Virus record (IMG/VR): IMGVR_UViG_3300032214_001248
Coordinates: 1-59,796 of that record
Length of the DNA: 59,796 nt
DNA from: a virus
Strand: one strand, 5' to 3'
Part shown: positions 27,392-35,659 of the stretch, one piece after another
Layout of the letters: each line of letters starts with the position of its first letter
Position numbering within the stretch: position 1 is the stretch's first letter
Translations under genes and position numbers: made by a program
The notes under the pieces: generated by a model
Seen by the model: the letters and a program-made list of their open reading frames with translations, nothing else
Told to the model about the DNA's origin: nothing
The model's database searches: none

Positions 27392-28051
27392 TTAAAATTC
27401 AGCTTGTTTAACTTGGAAGTTCCTACCTCCGTTTTTACCATCTTTATTTGCAACTGCATCTGTCACACCTCTTATTACAGAACTATAAATGCTTAGGCAA
27501 CTATTAGCAGCAATTTCTGCCTTTCCAGATGTTGCCAATTTATACATTGCTTTTGCATTCAATATCACCTTCTTTCCATCAAGTTCGATATTTTCCGTCG
27601 CTTTCATTCGGATGTTTCCTTTTGAACCACCCTCACCAACAGCAATCAGTTCAATATCAGTTCCTATTAGTCTAATTTTTCCGTTTAATGCATTAATATC
27701 TATATTACCATTCCAAGAACCAATGTAAAGAGAATCTTCGGTTTCAGTAAGGTCTTCTCCAGATTCAATAGATATCCTACCAGGTGCAGTAATTTGAGTG
27801 CAAGATTTTCTTGGACCTTCTTTATCCAAAGAAATAGAATGTCTTCCATCAGACGCTTGTAACAATACATCTGCAGTGCAATCTGCAGACTTATGAATAT
27901 GCCCAAAATTTATTGATCCATGGTCATTACCATAACGAAGTCCTGTATAGTTTTTCTTGGCGTTATTATTTTCTGGAAGAGATCCACTTGCATATGCAGC
28001 ACTTCTAGGCGATCCTGATCTATTATTAAATCTATTCTGGGAAGTTGCCAT
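27392..28051 (-). CDS. Beta-helix spike/needle-like structural protein
   Basis: 219 residues. After a polar N-terminus (SGSLPENNNAKKNYTGLRYG), the centre (about 75-190) has short beta-strand repeats: GRISIESGEDL, LYIGSWNGNIDINALNGK, IRLIGTDIELIAVGEGG, NIRMKATENIELDGKKVILN. This is the rhythm of gp5 C-terminal or VgrG/gpV needle triple-stranded helices. The gp5-like gene in this window has no such helix, so this may be the detached needle or a central-spike partner. That is inference. Confidence 0.65.
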   Translation of the reverse strand: MATSQNRFNNRSGSPRSAAYASGSLPENNNAKKNYTGLRYGNDHGSINFGHIHKSADCTADVLLQASDGRHSISLDKEGPRKSCTQITAPGRISIESGEDLTETEDSLYIGSWNGNIDINALNGKIRLIGTDIELIAVGEGGSKGNIRMKATENIELDGKKVILNAKAMYKLATSGKAEIAANSCLSIYSSVIRGVTDAVANKDGKNGGRNFQVKQAEF

Positions 28052-28083
28052 TACTATAAACTAATATACACTATTTAATCACC

Positions 28084-31000
28084 TTAAATAAGGTTCTCGG
28101 GAGTATTTGGAATATTAAGTTTTGGATTATTAGAACTGAGTTCTGTATCAGTACCAGACCTTTCAATAGCAGTTGGTGCAGAGGTAACCTTAGCATCAAT
28201 ACTTTCTTGTAGAGTATTATAAACTTGGACAAGTTCTCCTGGAGTCTCATAGAATCCAGCATATCTAACCCCATCTTTATAAAATACGGACCCATAATAT
28301 GCTCTACCATCAATATAACCATTCTGTTTAAGACCAACTAAATCTGTAACTTGAATAAGTTTTGCGGGATCTACAACAATGGGGTCTCTAACAGGTACAA
28401 GAACTGGTACTGCCTCAAAATTAATTCCCGTTTCAGTTTGAATTGTTATATTTGGGTATGATGTAAAACCAATACCAGGATTAACTGGTGTTACTTTAGT
28501 AATTCTACCAAAAGAATCGCATTCATAATCCAATACTGCCCCATTGTTGGGAGTGATTGTAATTCGGTCTTCTCCACATCTATGATTTATTCCAGGATTT
28601 GTGACTATTACATTTTCCAATATTAAAGTAACTGGATATGTATTAGTGCCTGTTGGACTTGGAACTATTGTTGGTGGTGGTATATATCCATTTCCTGGAT
28701 CTTCTACTATAATATCAGTAACAACTCCTCTACCACTTAATTTTTTAGGGCAAGGTGGTGGAATAAGAATGGCAGAAATTCCCATAGGATTTGATGACCA
28801 TGGAGTCTGTTTACTTGATGATTGAGATACCTCTTTGCGAATAACAAGTGCAAATCCCACTGGATTTTTCGTAAAAATATTAGTAAAGTCTGGAGTATTT
28901 TCCATTTCCACTACAATATCATAAGTTCCAGCAGTAACATTAACAGCATCGAATGGGGGACTGCCAGTAAATCCTCTTGCATCCAAGACTTTTACTCCAT
29001 TAATTAATAAAGACGCACTATTATCTGCTTGAAATGCTATTTTATACTGCCCATCTTCAGGAAATTTAACTCCCTTCCAAGTATAAGTTTTTTTACCATT
29101 TATTTCAGAATTATTAGAATCAAGTGGAGGTAGATATGGAGATATTGAATGATTATTCATAAAATCTCCCCATCTACTATCAGTATAATGGAAAAGACTT
29201 GGACCACTATATGTTACACCATCTTTTGATGTGCCACCAGTTAGCGTCTGTTGAACAGTTGAAGAAGATTTTCCACTACTTGTAACATCAGTTATTATTA
29301 ATTTAATATTTTCATCTGTACCTTGAGCATCGAGAAGAGCTAATTTGTTATTACTGAGTTTAGGAGTTCCTACGCCAGGTGAAGCACCAATAATTTGAAT
29401 TGGACCATAAGTCTTTCCAGCACTAAATTTTCCAGATTTTCTAATATTTTCTTTCTGAGGTAAATCAGATTTTCTATTAAAAGATACTTGTCCACTATCA
29501 GAAGGAACAACCATTCCTTTTGCAGCAATGCCATATATAAATGGTTGGTCACTAACTTCCATTATAAAGAATATTTCGCCACTTCCAGCTCCATCAACCT
29601 CAATATAATAATCTTTTCCCTTTTGAATAAATTTTGCTTTTATTTTTGATGGAGTAGTAATTGTACTTTGAGCATCAACTTGCCAATCTTTAGTTCTGAA
29701 GATTTTTTGATCTATTACACTAGAAGTTTCTATAGGTTCGTTATAAAGTTCTGCTGTAATAGTATGCCTACCTTTCGAAAGAAAAGTTTTTACTAATTTT
29801 GGAGATTCATTATTAAATCCGTCAAGGTTTGATATTTCTGTATTATCAATCAATATTCTACCTTTATTATCTCTAGTTCCCCGCACTCCATAAAATCCAT
29901 CATAAGGAATATCAATACTCCAAGAAGTAGAATATGTTGCACCAGAGTTATCGCTTCCTGGAGTATCCAAAGGTTTAACTGGAGAAATTGCATAACGATT
30001 CATAAATCTACTCCAACCAGGAGCTTCATATGTTCTCGTTGAAGTAGTACTATTGTTTGTAACTCCCGGAGAAGATTCCAATCTATATGTTAAATCATAT
30101 GTACTCCTACCACTGTTTTTTGCCTTTCTCTTATTTGAACTAGAAAAAGAACCAATAGATGTAGTTATTTGTATGTCATCATTATCATTACCTGATGTAG
30201 TGTAATCTGCAAAAATTTTATTTGAAGATCCAACACCACTTTCCTTATCTTTAGTTCCACCTTTTATCAAACCCTGTTCAACAGAGTTAAATTTGGAAGA
30301 ATCTTCTTTAGCTCTAACAATATAATTTAAATTTGGGGTTATAGTAATTTTTTCAACTCTTGATTTTTTATTTTTATCAGCACCATTTATAACAAATGTA
30401 TGCGAACCATCAACCGCTGTAAAGATAAACGATAAATCTTTTATTGCTCCTTGACCATAAACAGTAAAACTCACCTCTTTCTTTTGTTGAGTTGACGTTG
30501 GATTGTCTATAGTAATTGTTTCTGTTATTATTCTCGGGCTTGCAAATTTAACTGGATACCAACTTTGAGATATAGTAGGGAATCTTGTGGTCCAAATTGG
30601 ATTATTTGGGCATCTTCCCTCCTGTTCTGGAATTTGTTCTTGTGGAGGAGCTGGTTCGGGTGGTGCATTAATAGTTACAGAAACTCCCATTGGATTTTCA
30701 TTCCAAGACTTGGAAGATACTATTTTTTGTTCAACTGCTGATTGAGAACCTCCAGAAGAATCTGTTTTATTTTTAATATCTGTTATAATAATTTTTATAT
30801 TTTCGTCACTTCCAGCAGTGTCAAGAAGAGCTAACTTATTGCTATTGACTTTAGGAGTTCCTGCACCCGGAGACCCTCCATTAATCTGAATTGGTCCATA
30901 AGTTTTTCCTGCAGTAAATTTTCCAGTCTTTTTAATTGTCTCTTTTTGTGGAGTATCAGATCTCCTTTTAAAGGATAAATCATTACCATCTGAAGGTATA

Positions 31001-32229
31001 ACGACCTCTTTAGCAGCAAGACCTGCAATATAACTTTGATCATCAACATCCATTACAATTGTTACTTCACCGGTTCCAGTGCCACCAACTTCCAGAAAAT
31101 AACTTTTACCTTTTTGAATGAATTTGGGTTTAATATTACCTTTTGAATTAGAACTCTGACCTGCTGTTACTCTTGTTTCATATATTGGAGAATTTAAAAG
31201 ATCTATGCGAATGTTATGAATACCCTCTGTGATTGTTTTTCTAACATCACTAAGAGAATCTGCAAATCCACCCAAATCAAATACCTTTTCACCATCAACA
31301 TAAAGTTGGGCAACATTATCACACAATCCCCTAAAAACGTATTCCCCAGTCAAAGGAAAATGTTCATTCCACTCCATTGTGAAGAGTATTCCCGAATAAT
31401 CACTTCCCTTTACATTTGATGGAGAAACTGGAGAAACTGCATAGGAATTCATAAAATCAGACCAAGCACTACCAAAAGTAACATTATGCGTCTGATAAGG
31501 CGTTACTCTAGGATCACTTACAGTTATTTTGTTTGGTCTTCTTTTTCTAGTATCCCAGAATGGAGATCTTGCAAGAGCTCTTACAACCTTTTCATATTTT
31601 TCTACTTCAGTCTTTATGGGATCTAATCCTATATTCACATAAGCACTTGGTTCCCACGGGCCCAAATCCTCACCATTTGGGCCATATTTTCTACCAAATC
31701 CAACTTCGTTTGGATCACAAATTTCATATTCTTCAAAATCTTCTTCATCAGCATAAGTTTCAAATCCATCTGAAACCTCCCCAACTACTGCCTTAAGCAC
31801 AGCACCACTACCATAATAGCAATGATCATTTGCAGTCACCTGTGGGTCATATTGATATCCGTGCCCCCCACGAACTAAATCAACTGCCAATAGTGAACCA
31901 TCAGAACCAATAACTGGATTCGCCTGGGCACCCACTCCACCTCCACCATAAATTTGAATACTTGGAGGTCCGCAAGGTTTTTTCTGATTTAGTCCTTCAC
32001 AATCTTGATTTGACTCTAAATCAGACGGAGTAAGTCTATTAACCTCATTAAGACTCAGATATTGAAGGACACTGTTTCCATTTTTAAATACAAAAGTTGT
32101 ACCTGGATTATCTTTACCATATTCATTAGCTTCACATATGGAAACATCGCTAACATATCCCAACTTAGGATCGATGTATCCCAATCTAATATCATCTTTT
32201 GAAGGTTGTCCGAATAGATTACTTGCCAT
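28084..32229 (-). CDS. Large structural protein with three PA14-like modules
   Basis: 1381 residues. Three copies of a module start near residues 250, 740 and 1020: SAWSDFMNSYAVSPVSPSN, PGWSRFMNRYAISPVKPLD and SRWGDFMNNHSISPYLPP, each followed by a GEYVFRGLCDN/DGFYGVRGTRDN/DGQYKIAFQADN strand and an (I/V)DG/NG turn, as in PA14 carbohydrate-binding folds. Copies one and two are followed by GKTYGPIQI segments. The C-terminus has VEDPGNGYIPPPTI and YYGSVFYKDGVRYAGFYETPG. Likely a host-glycan binding tail or baseplate protein; late promoter upstream at about 32273. Confidence 0.8.
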   Translation of the reverse strand: MASNLFGQPSKDDIRLGYIDPKLGYVSDVSICEANEYGKDNPGTTFVFKNGNSVLQYLSLNEVNRLTPSDLESNQDCEGLNQKKPCGPPSIQIYGGGGVGAQANPVIGSDGSLLAVDLVRGGHGYQYDPQVTANDHCYYGSGAVLKAVVGEVSDGFETYADEEDFEEYEICDPNEVGFGRKYGPNGEDLGPWEPSAYVNIGLDPIKTEVEKYEKVVRALARSPFWDTRKRRPNKITVSDPRVTPYQTHNVTFGSAWSDFMNSYAVSPVSPSNVKGSDYSGILFTMEWNEHFPLTGEYVFRGLCDNVAQLYVDGEKVFDLGGFADSLSDVRKTITEGIHNIRIDLLNSPIYETRVTAGQSSNSKGNIKPKFIQKGKSYFLEVGGTGTGEVTIVMDVDDQSYIAGLAAKEVVIPSDGNDLSFKRRSDTPQKETIKKTGKFTAGKTYGPIQINGGSPGAGTPKVNSNKLALLDTAGSDENIKIIITDIKNKTDSSGGSQSAVEQKIVSSKSWNENPMGVSVTINAPPEPAPPQEQIPEQEGRCPNNPIWTTRFPTISQSWYPVKFASPRIITETITIDNPTSTQQKKEVSFTVYGQGAIKDLSFIFTAVDGSHTFVINGADKNKKSRVEKITITPNLNYIVRAKEDSSKFNSVEQGLIKGGTKDKESGVGSSNKIFADYTTSGNDNDDIQITTSIGSFSSSNKRKAKNSGRSTYDLTYRLESSPGVTNNSTTSTRTYEAPGWSRFMNRYAISPVKPLDTPGSDNSGATYSTSWSIDIPYDGFYGVRGTRDNKGRILIDNTEISNLDGFNNESPKLVKTFLSKGRHTITAELYNEPIETSSVIDQKIFRTKDWQVDAQSTITTPSKIKAKFIQKGKDYYIEVDGAGSGEIFFIMEVSDQPFIYGIAAKGMVVPSDSGQVSFNRKSDLPQKENIRKSGKFSAGKTYGPIQIIGASPGVGTPKLSNNKLALLDAQGTDENIKLIITDVTSSGKSSSTVQQTLTGGTSKDGVTYSGPSLFHYTDSRWGDFMNNHSISPYLPPLDSNNSEINGKKTYTWKGVKFPEDGQYKIAFQADNSASLLINGVKVLDARGFTGSPPFDAVNVTAGTYDIVVEMENTPDFTNIFTKNPVGFALVIRKEVSQSSSKQTPWSSNPMGISAILIPPPCPKKLSGRGVVTDIIVEDPGNGYIPPPTIVPSPTGTNTYPVTLILENVIVTNPGINHRCGEDRITITPNNGAVLDYECDSFGRITKVTPVNPGIGFTSYPNITIQTETGINFEAVPVLVPVRDPIVVDPAKLIQVTDLVGLKQNGYIDGRAYYGSVFYKDGVRYAGFYETPGELVQVYNTLQESIDAKVTSAPTAIERSGTDTELSSNNPKLNIPNTPENLI

Positions 32230-32269
32230 TCGATATATTAAATGCTAACTTCTTTGATTTCATTGTTAA

Positions 32270-32277
32270 TATTTATT
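32270..32277 (-). promoter_or_regulatory. T4-type late promoter (AATAAATA)
   Basis: AATAAATA on the minus strand about 40 nt before the 1381-aa structural gene, just after the gp5-like stop codon. Confidence 0.7.
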
Positions 32278-32284
32278 GCCCCAC

Positions 32285-34012
32285 TTAATATTTTAAATCT
32301 TCAGTGTTCTTTGCTGGTTGTGCAAAGTCAATTCCAGGAGAGAAAGTAATTTCAGTTGCAGATTGTACATTTTTAGCAACTGAACTATAATTTGGAAATT
32401 GTGCTTCCTCAGACGCACCACCACCCTTATGTAAGGTATAAAAATTAGAAACAGGGCAACTTGGTTTTAAGTCTCCCTTAAGAATATTTAACGCCACATT
32501 TTCAAATCTCAAAGCACTACTTAAACTGGAACTTATAGAACTTACATTTGCAGATATGTCGGACAAACTACTGCTTACCTCTGCAAGTTGAGAATTTATA
32601 TCAGATAAAAATGCATTTATTCCCTTTAAAACTTCATCAATACCATTATTAATATCATTTTGATTTGTTACAATAATATCAGCAACAAATTTTTCTACCG
32701 AACAAATAGGAACCTCGGGGGCATCTCCATTATAACCTGTGGTTGGATCATTATCTCTAGAAGGATTTTTTGTATCTAATATTCTATTTAATGCTGATCT
32801 AATTTGATCACATAACTTTCCAGCAATTTTGCTGAATAGGGAGTAAATTTTTTCTGTAATTTGCTCTTTAATATCGAGATATTGATGTCTTTGATTTGGA
32901 TACATCACATCAACAGTTTTTGACAGAGATTTATTAATTTTTTTAAGGATATATTCCAGCATCTTATCAAAAATAATTTTCATATATTTCGCTAGTTGGC
33001 AAGAATAATCAAAAATTAATTTCTTAATATCTTTTGATAAAATTTGAGAAGCAGCATCAATATAACTCTGTGCTGTTTGCAAAATTTTATCAATGTCCCT
33101 AGTAAGATTTTCTAATAAAATATTAATTGCCTTCAAGGCAGAACCCACTTGATCGCAGGGACTCATCAATACTCTTTTTTTCAAATATAATTCATTTCTT
33201 TTTGTATCTGCATTTGATTGAATATGATTATCATCGGGATTTTCAATTGCGGCACCAGGTTGAGAAGGAGATGTTGGCGAACTTGCTTCTTTACACCTTG
33301 CCCCTATTCCATCGGCAACTACCTTCTGAATAAATTTAGTCCTTTCATCTCCAGTCAATCCCCTAGCCTGTGCTTCTCTTATTGCACTTTGCTGATCAGC
33401 AAATTGTTGCGAATTCAATGATTTGTCAGAACGGAGACCAAACTCATTAATAGCAACTCCTGGCGGTGGAGGAGAGCACTCTTCAGATTGCGTATTTCCT
33501 TTTGGTTTTTGAACTCCTATTCTATCATCTGGAACTTTTGGTTTTGCACTTCCGACAGGGGGATCTTTTCCTTCAGAGTATCCACTAGTTGCTGCAAAGT
33601 TAGAATCATTATTACCAATTTTTGTTTTTAATTGAGTCTGTGCATTATTGCCCAGAACTCCCATAATTACAGGAACTTGTTGATCTTGTCCGTCGAGGAA
33701 AAATCCAAATACAAAATTTCCTTGGCGAAGATTTGGTGTTTGAGAAGCACCAGTTTGACCCCCACCCGCAGTAATCGGGTACATCACTTGAGCCCAAGGA
33801 AGTTGATCTGAAGAAATTACTTCCTCTTCTTTATCATGAAGTCCAATAATTCTTACTTTATATCTACGACCCCATCCAGGAATAGATTGGGGGGAATCAT
33901 GTTTCCCAGACGCAGCATTATCCCTCCAAGTTGAATCGTCAGCAATCTGACCTACCCACCAGTTAAAATGTGCTCCTAAGAATCCAGGATTAAATAAGTT
34001 TCCTTCACTCAT
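32285..34012 (-). CDS. 5: gp5-like baseplate hub/spike protein without lysozyme domain
   Basis: 575 residues. The N-terminal 125 residues match the gp5 OB-fold: NPGFLGAHFNWWVGQIADDS, GWGRRYKVRIIGLHD, LPWAQVMYPITAGGG, RQGNFVFGFFLDGQDQQVPV, IMGVLGNN. T4 gp5 would continue with a lysozyme and a beta-helix; here the remainder is helical, with long coiled-coil stretches (about 325-420 and 465-520, e.g. SSLSDISANVSSISSSLSSA) and no lysozyme motif. Lytic activity is seen instead in the 928-aa protein (35660-38446), and the needle may be the 219-aa protein. Start is coupled to the CP12 stop (TAATG). Confidence 0.8.
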   Translation of the reverse strand: MSEGNLFNPGFLGAHFNWWVGQIADDSTWRDNAASGKHDSPQSIPGWGRRYKVRIIGLHDKEEEVISSDQLPWAQVMYPITAGGGQTGASQTPNLRQGNFVFGFFLDGQDQQVPVIMGVLGNNAQTQLKTKIGNNDSNFAATSGYSEGKDPPVGSAKPKVPDDRIGVQKPKGNTQSEECSPPPPGVAINEFGLRSDKSLNSQQFADQQSAIREAQARGLTGDERTKFIQKVVADGIGARCKEASSPTSPSQPGAAIENPDDNHIQSNADTKRNELYLKKRVLMSPCDQVGSALKAINILLENLTRDIDKILQTAQSYIDAASQILSKDIKKLIFDYSCQLAKYMKIIFDKMLEYILKKINKSLSKTVDVMYPNQRHQYLDIKEQITEKIYSLFSKIAGKLCDQIRSALNRILDTKNPSRDNDPTTGYNGDAPEVPICSVEKFVADIIVTNQNDINNGIDEVLKGINAFLSDINSQLAEVSSSLSDISANVSSISSSLSSALRFENVALNILKGDLKPSCPVSNFYTLHKGGGASEEAQFPNYSSVAKNVQSATEITFSPGIDFAQPAKNTEDLKY

Positions 34013-34224
34013 TAGTCTTCATATATCTTACACTCTAATGCACCTGGGTTTTCGTCACAATATAATTCCAAAGCAGTTGGATCATGATGATCGTCTGGGT
34101 GATTCTCAACCCATTTTTCTAAAGACTCCAATTCACTTTCAGTATGTCTTCTTGATTGGGCAGATATGGTCGGGTCATCAAGTAAATTCTTGTCATGTTC
34201 GATGTGTTGTTCTACGCTTTCCAT
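34012..34224 (-). CDS. cp12: CP12-like Calvin-cycle inhibitor
   Basis: 70 residues, acidic and probably largely disordered. The C-terminus ALELYCDENPGALECKIYED matches the CP12 GAPDH-binding end (C-x2-NP-x-A-x-E-C-x2-Y-x-D), with the two cysteines (55 and 64) that form the redox-regulated loop. The N-terminal Cys pair of host CP12 is absent, as in other phage CP12s. Host CP12 binds GAPDH and phosphoribulokinase and shuts down the Calvin cycle; phage copies pair functionally with talC, zwf and gnd, all in this window. Unusually it is embedded between gp27 and gp5 and ends TAATG into gp5, so it would be made with late tail proteins. Confidence 0.85.
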   Translation of the reverse strand: MESVEQHIEHDKNLLDDPTISAQSRRHTESELESLEKWVENHPDDHHDPTALELYCDENPGALECKIYED

Positions 34225-34263
34225 AACTATGCGTAAAGTTACTATGACTATTTAACAACTTTA

Positions 34264-35634
34264 TTATGGATTATATTTTGGCGTGCCTTTTGTGCCAACA
34301 GAGTCTCTAACTGCGACTATTTTTGTAAACCCAGCAGTCTTTATATTAATATAATGACATATATCGGCAATTAAATAGTAACCACCCAAATATTCATCAA
34401 AATCTTGAATCTTTTTAGTTGAAAGTTCTGGAGTACTTACATAAATTAAATCCCCAGCATGTAAACTAAAATCAGCACGGTCAAGTGTTATCGTCGTTTG
34501 AGATGAAAAAAGTTGATTATATCTCATTGAAGACTGATTTAAAATATTTTTAGGATCAAAATTCTGTTCTTTCGATTTTTCTATTTGTTGTTTTGTACTT
34601 CCACTTGGAATTGATCCAGTATCAAGAAGCATATATTGTGTTCTTGAAAAATCTTTATTTCTTCCTTCCTTATCAAATTTTGGATTTATTTTCGGTAAAG
34701 ACTTTCCTGCTTTTTGAAGATTTTCTTCAGATCCAAGTTCAGTTGGTTGTCCCTGAGACTTTGGATTAATAACTTCATAGTAACAATTGAACGGATCAAA
34801 TAATATTGTTCTTGTGGAATACGTACCAGCTTCAAGTTTTGTTTGAATATCTCCCCCTGGAGTTGGTGGAATTATATCCACTATTTTTCCATCATATTCG
34901 GCAGGAAGATCTGCAGTTTGATTATAGATAAAACTTTTTATATTTTTCTTACTACCATTCTGTTCATTTTCAGATAACATTCCATCTATAGATTTAAACT
35001 TAAATCCATCCGATGTCTCAAAGAAAAGAAATCCGGCGGTATTTCCCTTTGCATTTTGTATACTAGGAACACTCCTTTTTGCTAACCAAAGAATATGATA
35101 AAAAGGTCTTTTTTGATTACCAAAAAAATTAAAAGTATTTTCAGTTTCTTCAATATCTAATTTTTTCTCTGTACTCAAAAGTTCAGAATCAGTTAAAACA
35201 TTTCTTACATGATCTGATATTTTTCCATCGTATCTTTTTCTAACAACACATTTATAATTGTCTATTGCTTCTGAGGAAATAAACTCAACACCAACTAAAG
35301 ACTTGGTAGTGTCTTTTGATAGTGGAGTAATAGAACTAATATTGACATTCAAATTTAACTCAACATCATTATAATCTCTTAGTTTTATTTGGGAATCAAG
35401 ACCATATTCTAAAGGCATTCCCTCAAGAAGTGTTTTATAAACTCCATCCTTTTTAACTGTATTACCCGTATCAGCATAAACTATCTGAACACGAATAGAT
35501 GGGTCCAAAATACTCTCATAATAATACAGATCTGTTATAATATCAGGAATGTCTTTAATAATTTTATTGTCTATAGATGAAATCAAAAACTCATCTATAG
35601 AAACTGACCTAGAATCTACTGTTTTCTGAGACAT
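34264..35634 (-). CDS. 27: gp27-like baseplate hub protein
   Basis: 456 residues. Sequence order fits T4 gp27-type hub proteins: VRKRYDGKISDHVRNVLTDS (about 131-150), FYHILWLAKRSVPSIQNA (178-195), AGFLFFETSDGFKFKSIDGM (201-220), and a C-terminal beta part LDRADFSLHAGDLIYV with GGYYLIADICHYI. gp27 forms the trimeric torus that carries gp5. It lies between the tail-lysozyme gene and CP12/gp5, as expected for a hub cluster. Start is 25 nt after the lysozyme gene stop. Confidence 0.8.
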   Translation of the reverse strand: MSQKTVDSRSVSIDEFLISSIDNKIIKDIPDIITDLYYYESILDPSIRVQIVYADTGNTVKKDGVYKTLLEGMPLEYGLDSQIKLRDYNDVELNLNVNISSITPLSKDTTKSLVGVEFISSEAIDNYKCVVRKRYDGKISDHVRNVLTDSELLSTEKKLDIEETENTFNFFGNQKRPFYHILWLAKRSVPSIQNAKGNTAGFLFFETSDGFKFKSIDGMLSENEQNGSKKNIKSFIYNQTADLPAEYDGKIVDIIPPTPGGDIQTKLEAGTYSTRTILFDPFNCYYEVINPKSQGQPTELGSEENLQKAGKSLPKINPKFDKEGRNKDFSRTQYMLLDTGSIPSGSTKQQIEKSKEQNFDPKNILNQSSMRYNQLFSSQTTITLDRADFSLHAGDLIYVSTPELSTKKIQDFDEYLGGYYLIADICHYINIKTAGFTKIVAVRDSVGTKGTPKYNP

Positions 35635-35659
35635 TTATATGAACACTTTTTTATACTAT

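Noticed and set aside
34225-34263. TTAAATAG motifs before CP12, gp27 and the needle gene as late promoters
   Set aside because: They differ from NATAAATA at key bases; the three look alike, but there is not enough to call them.
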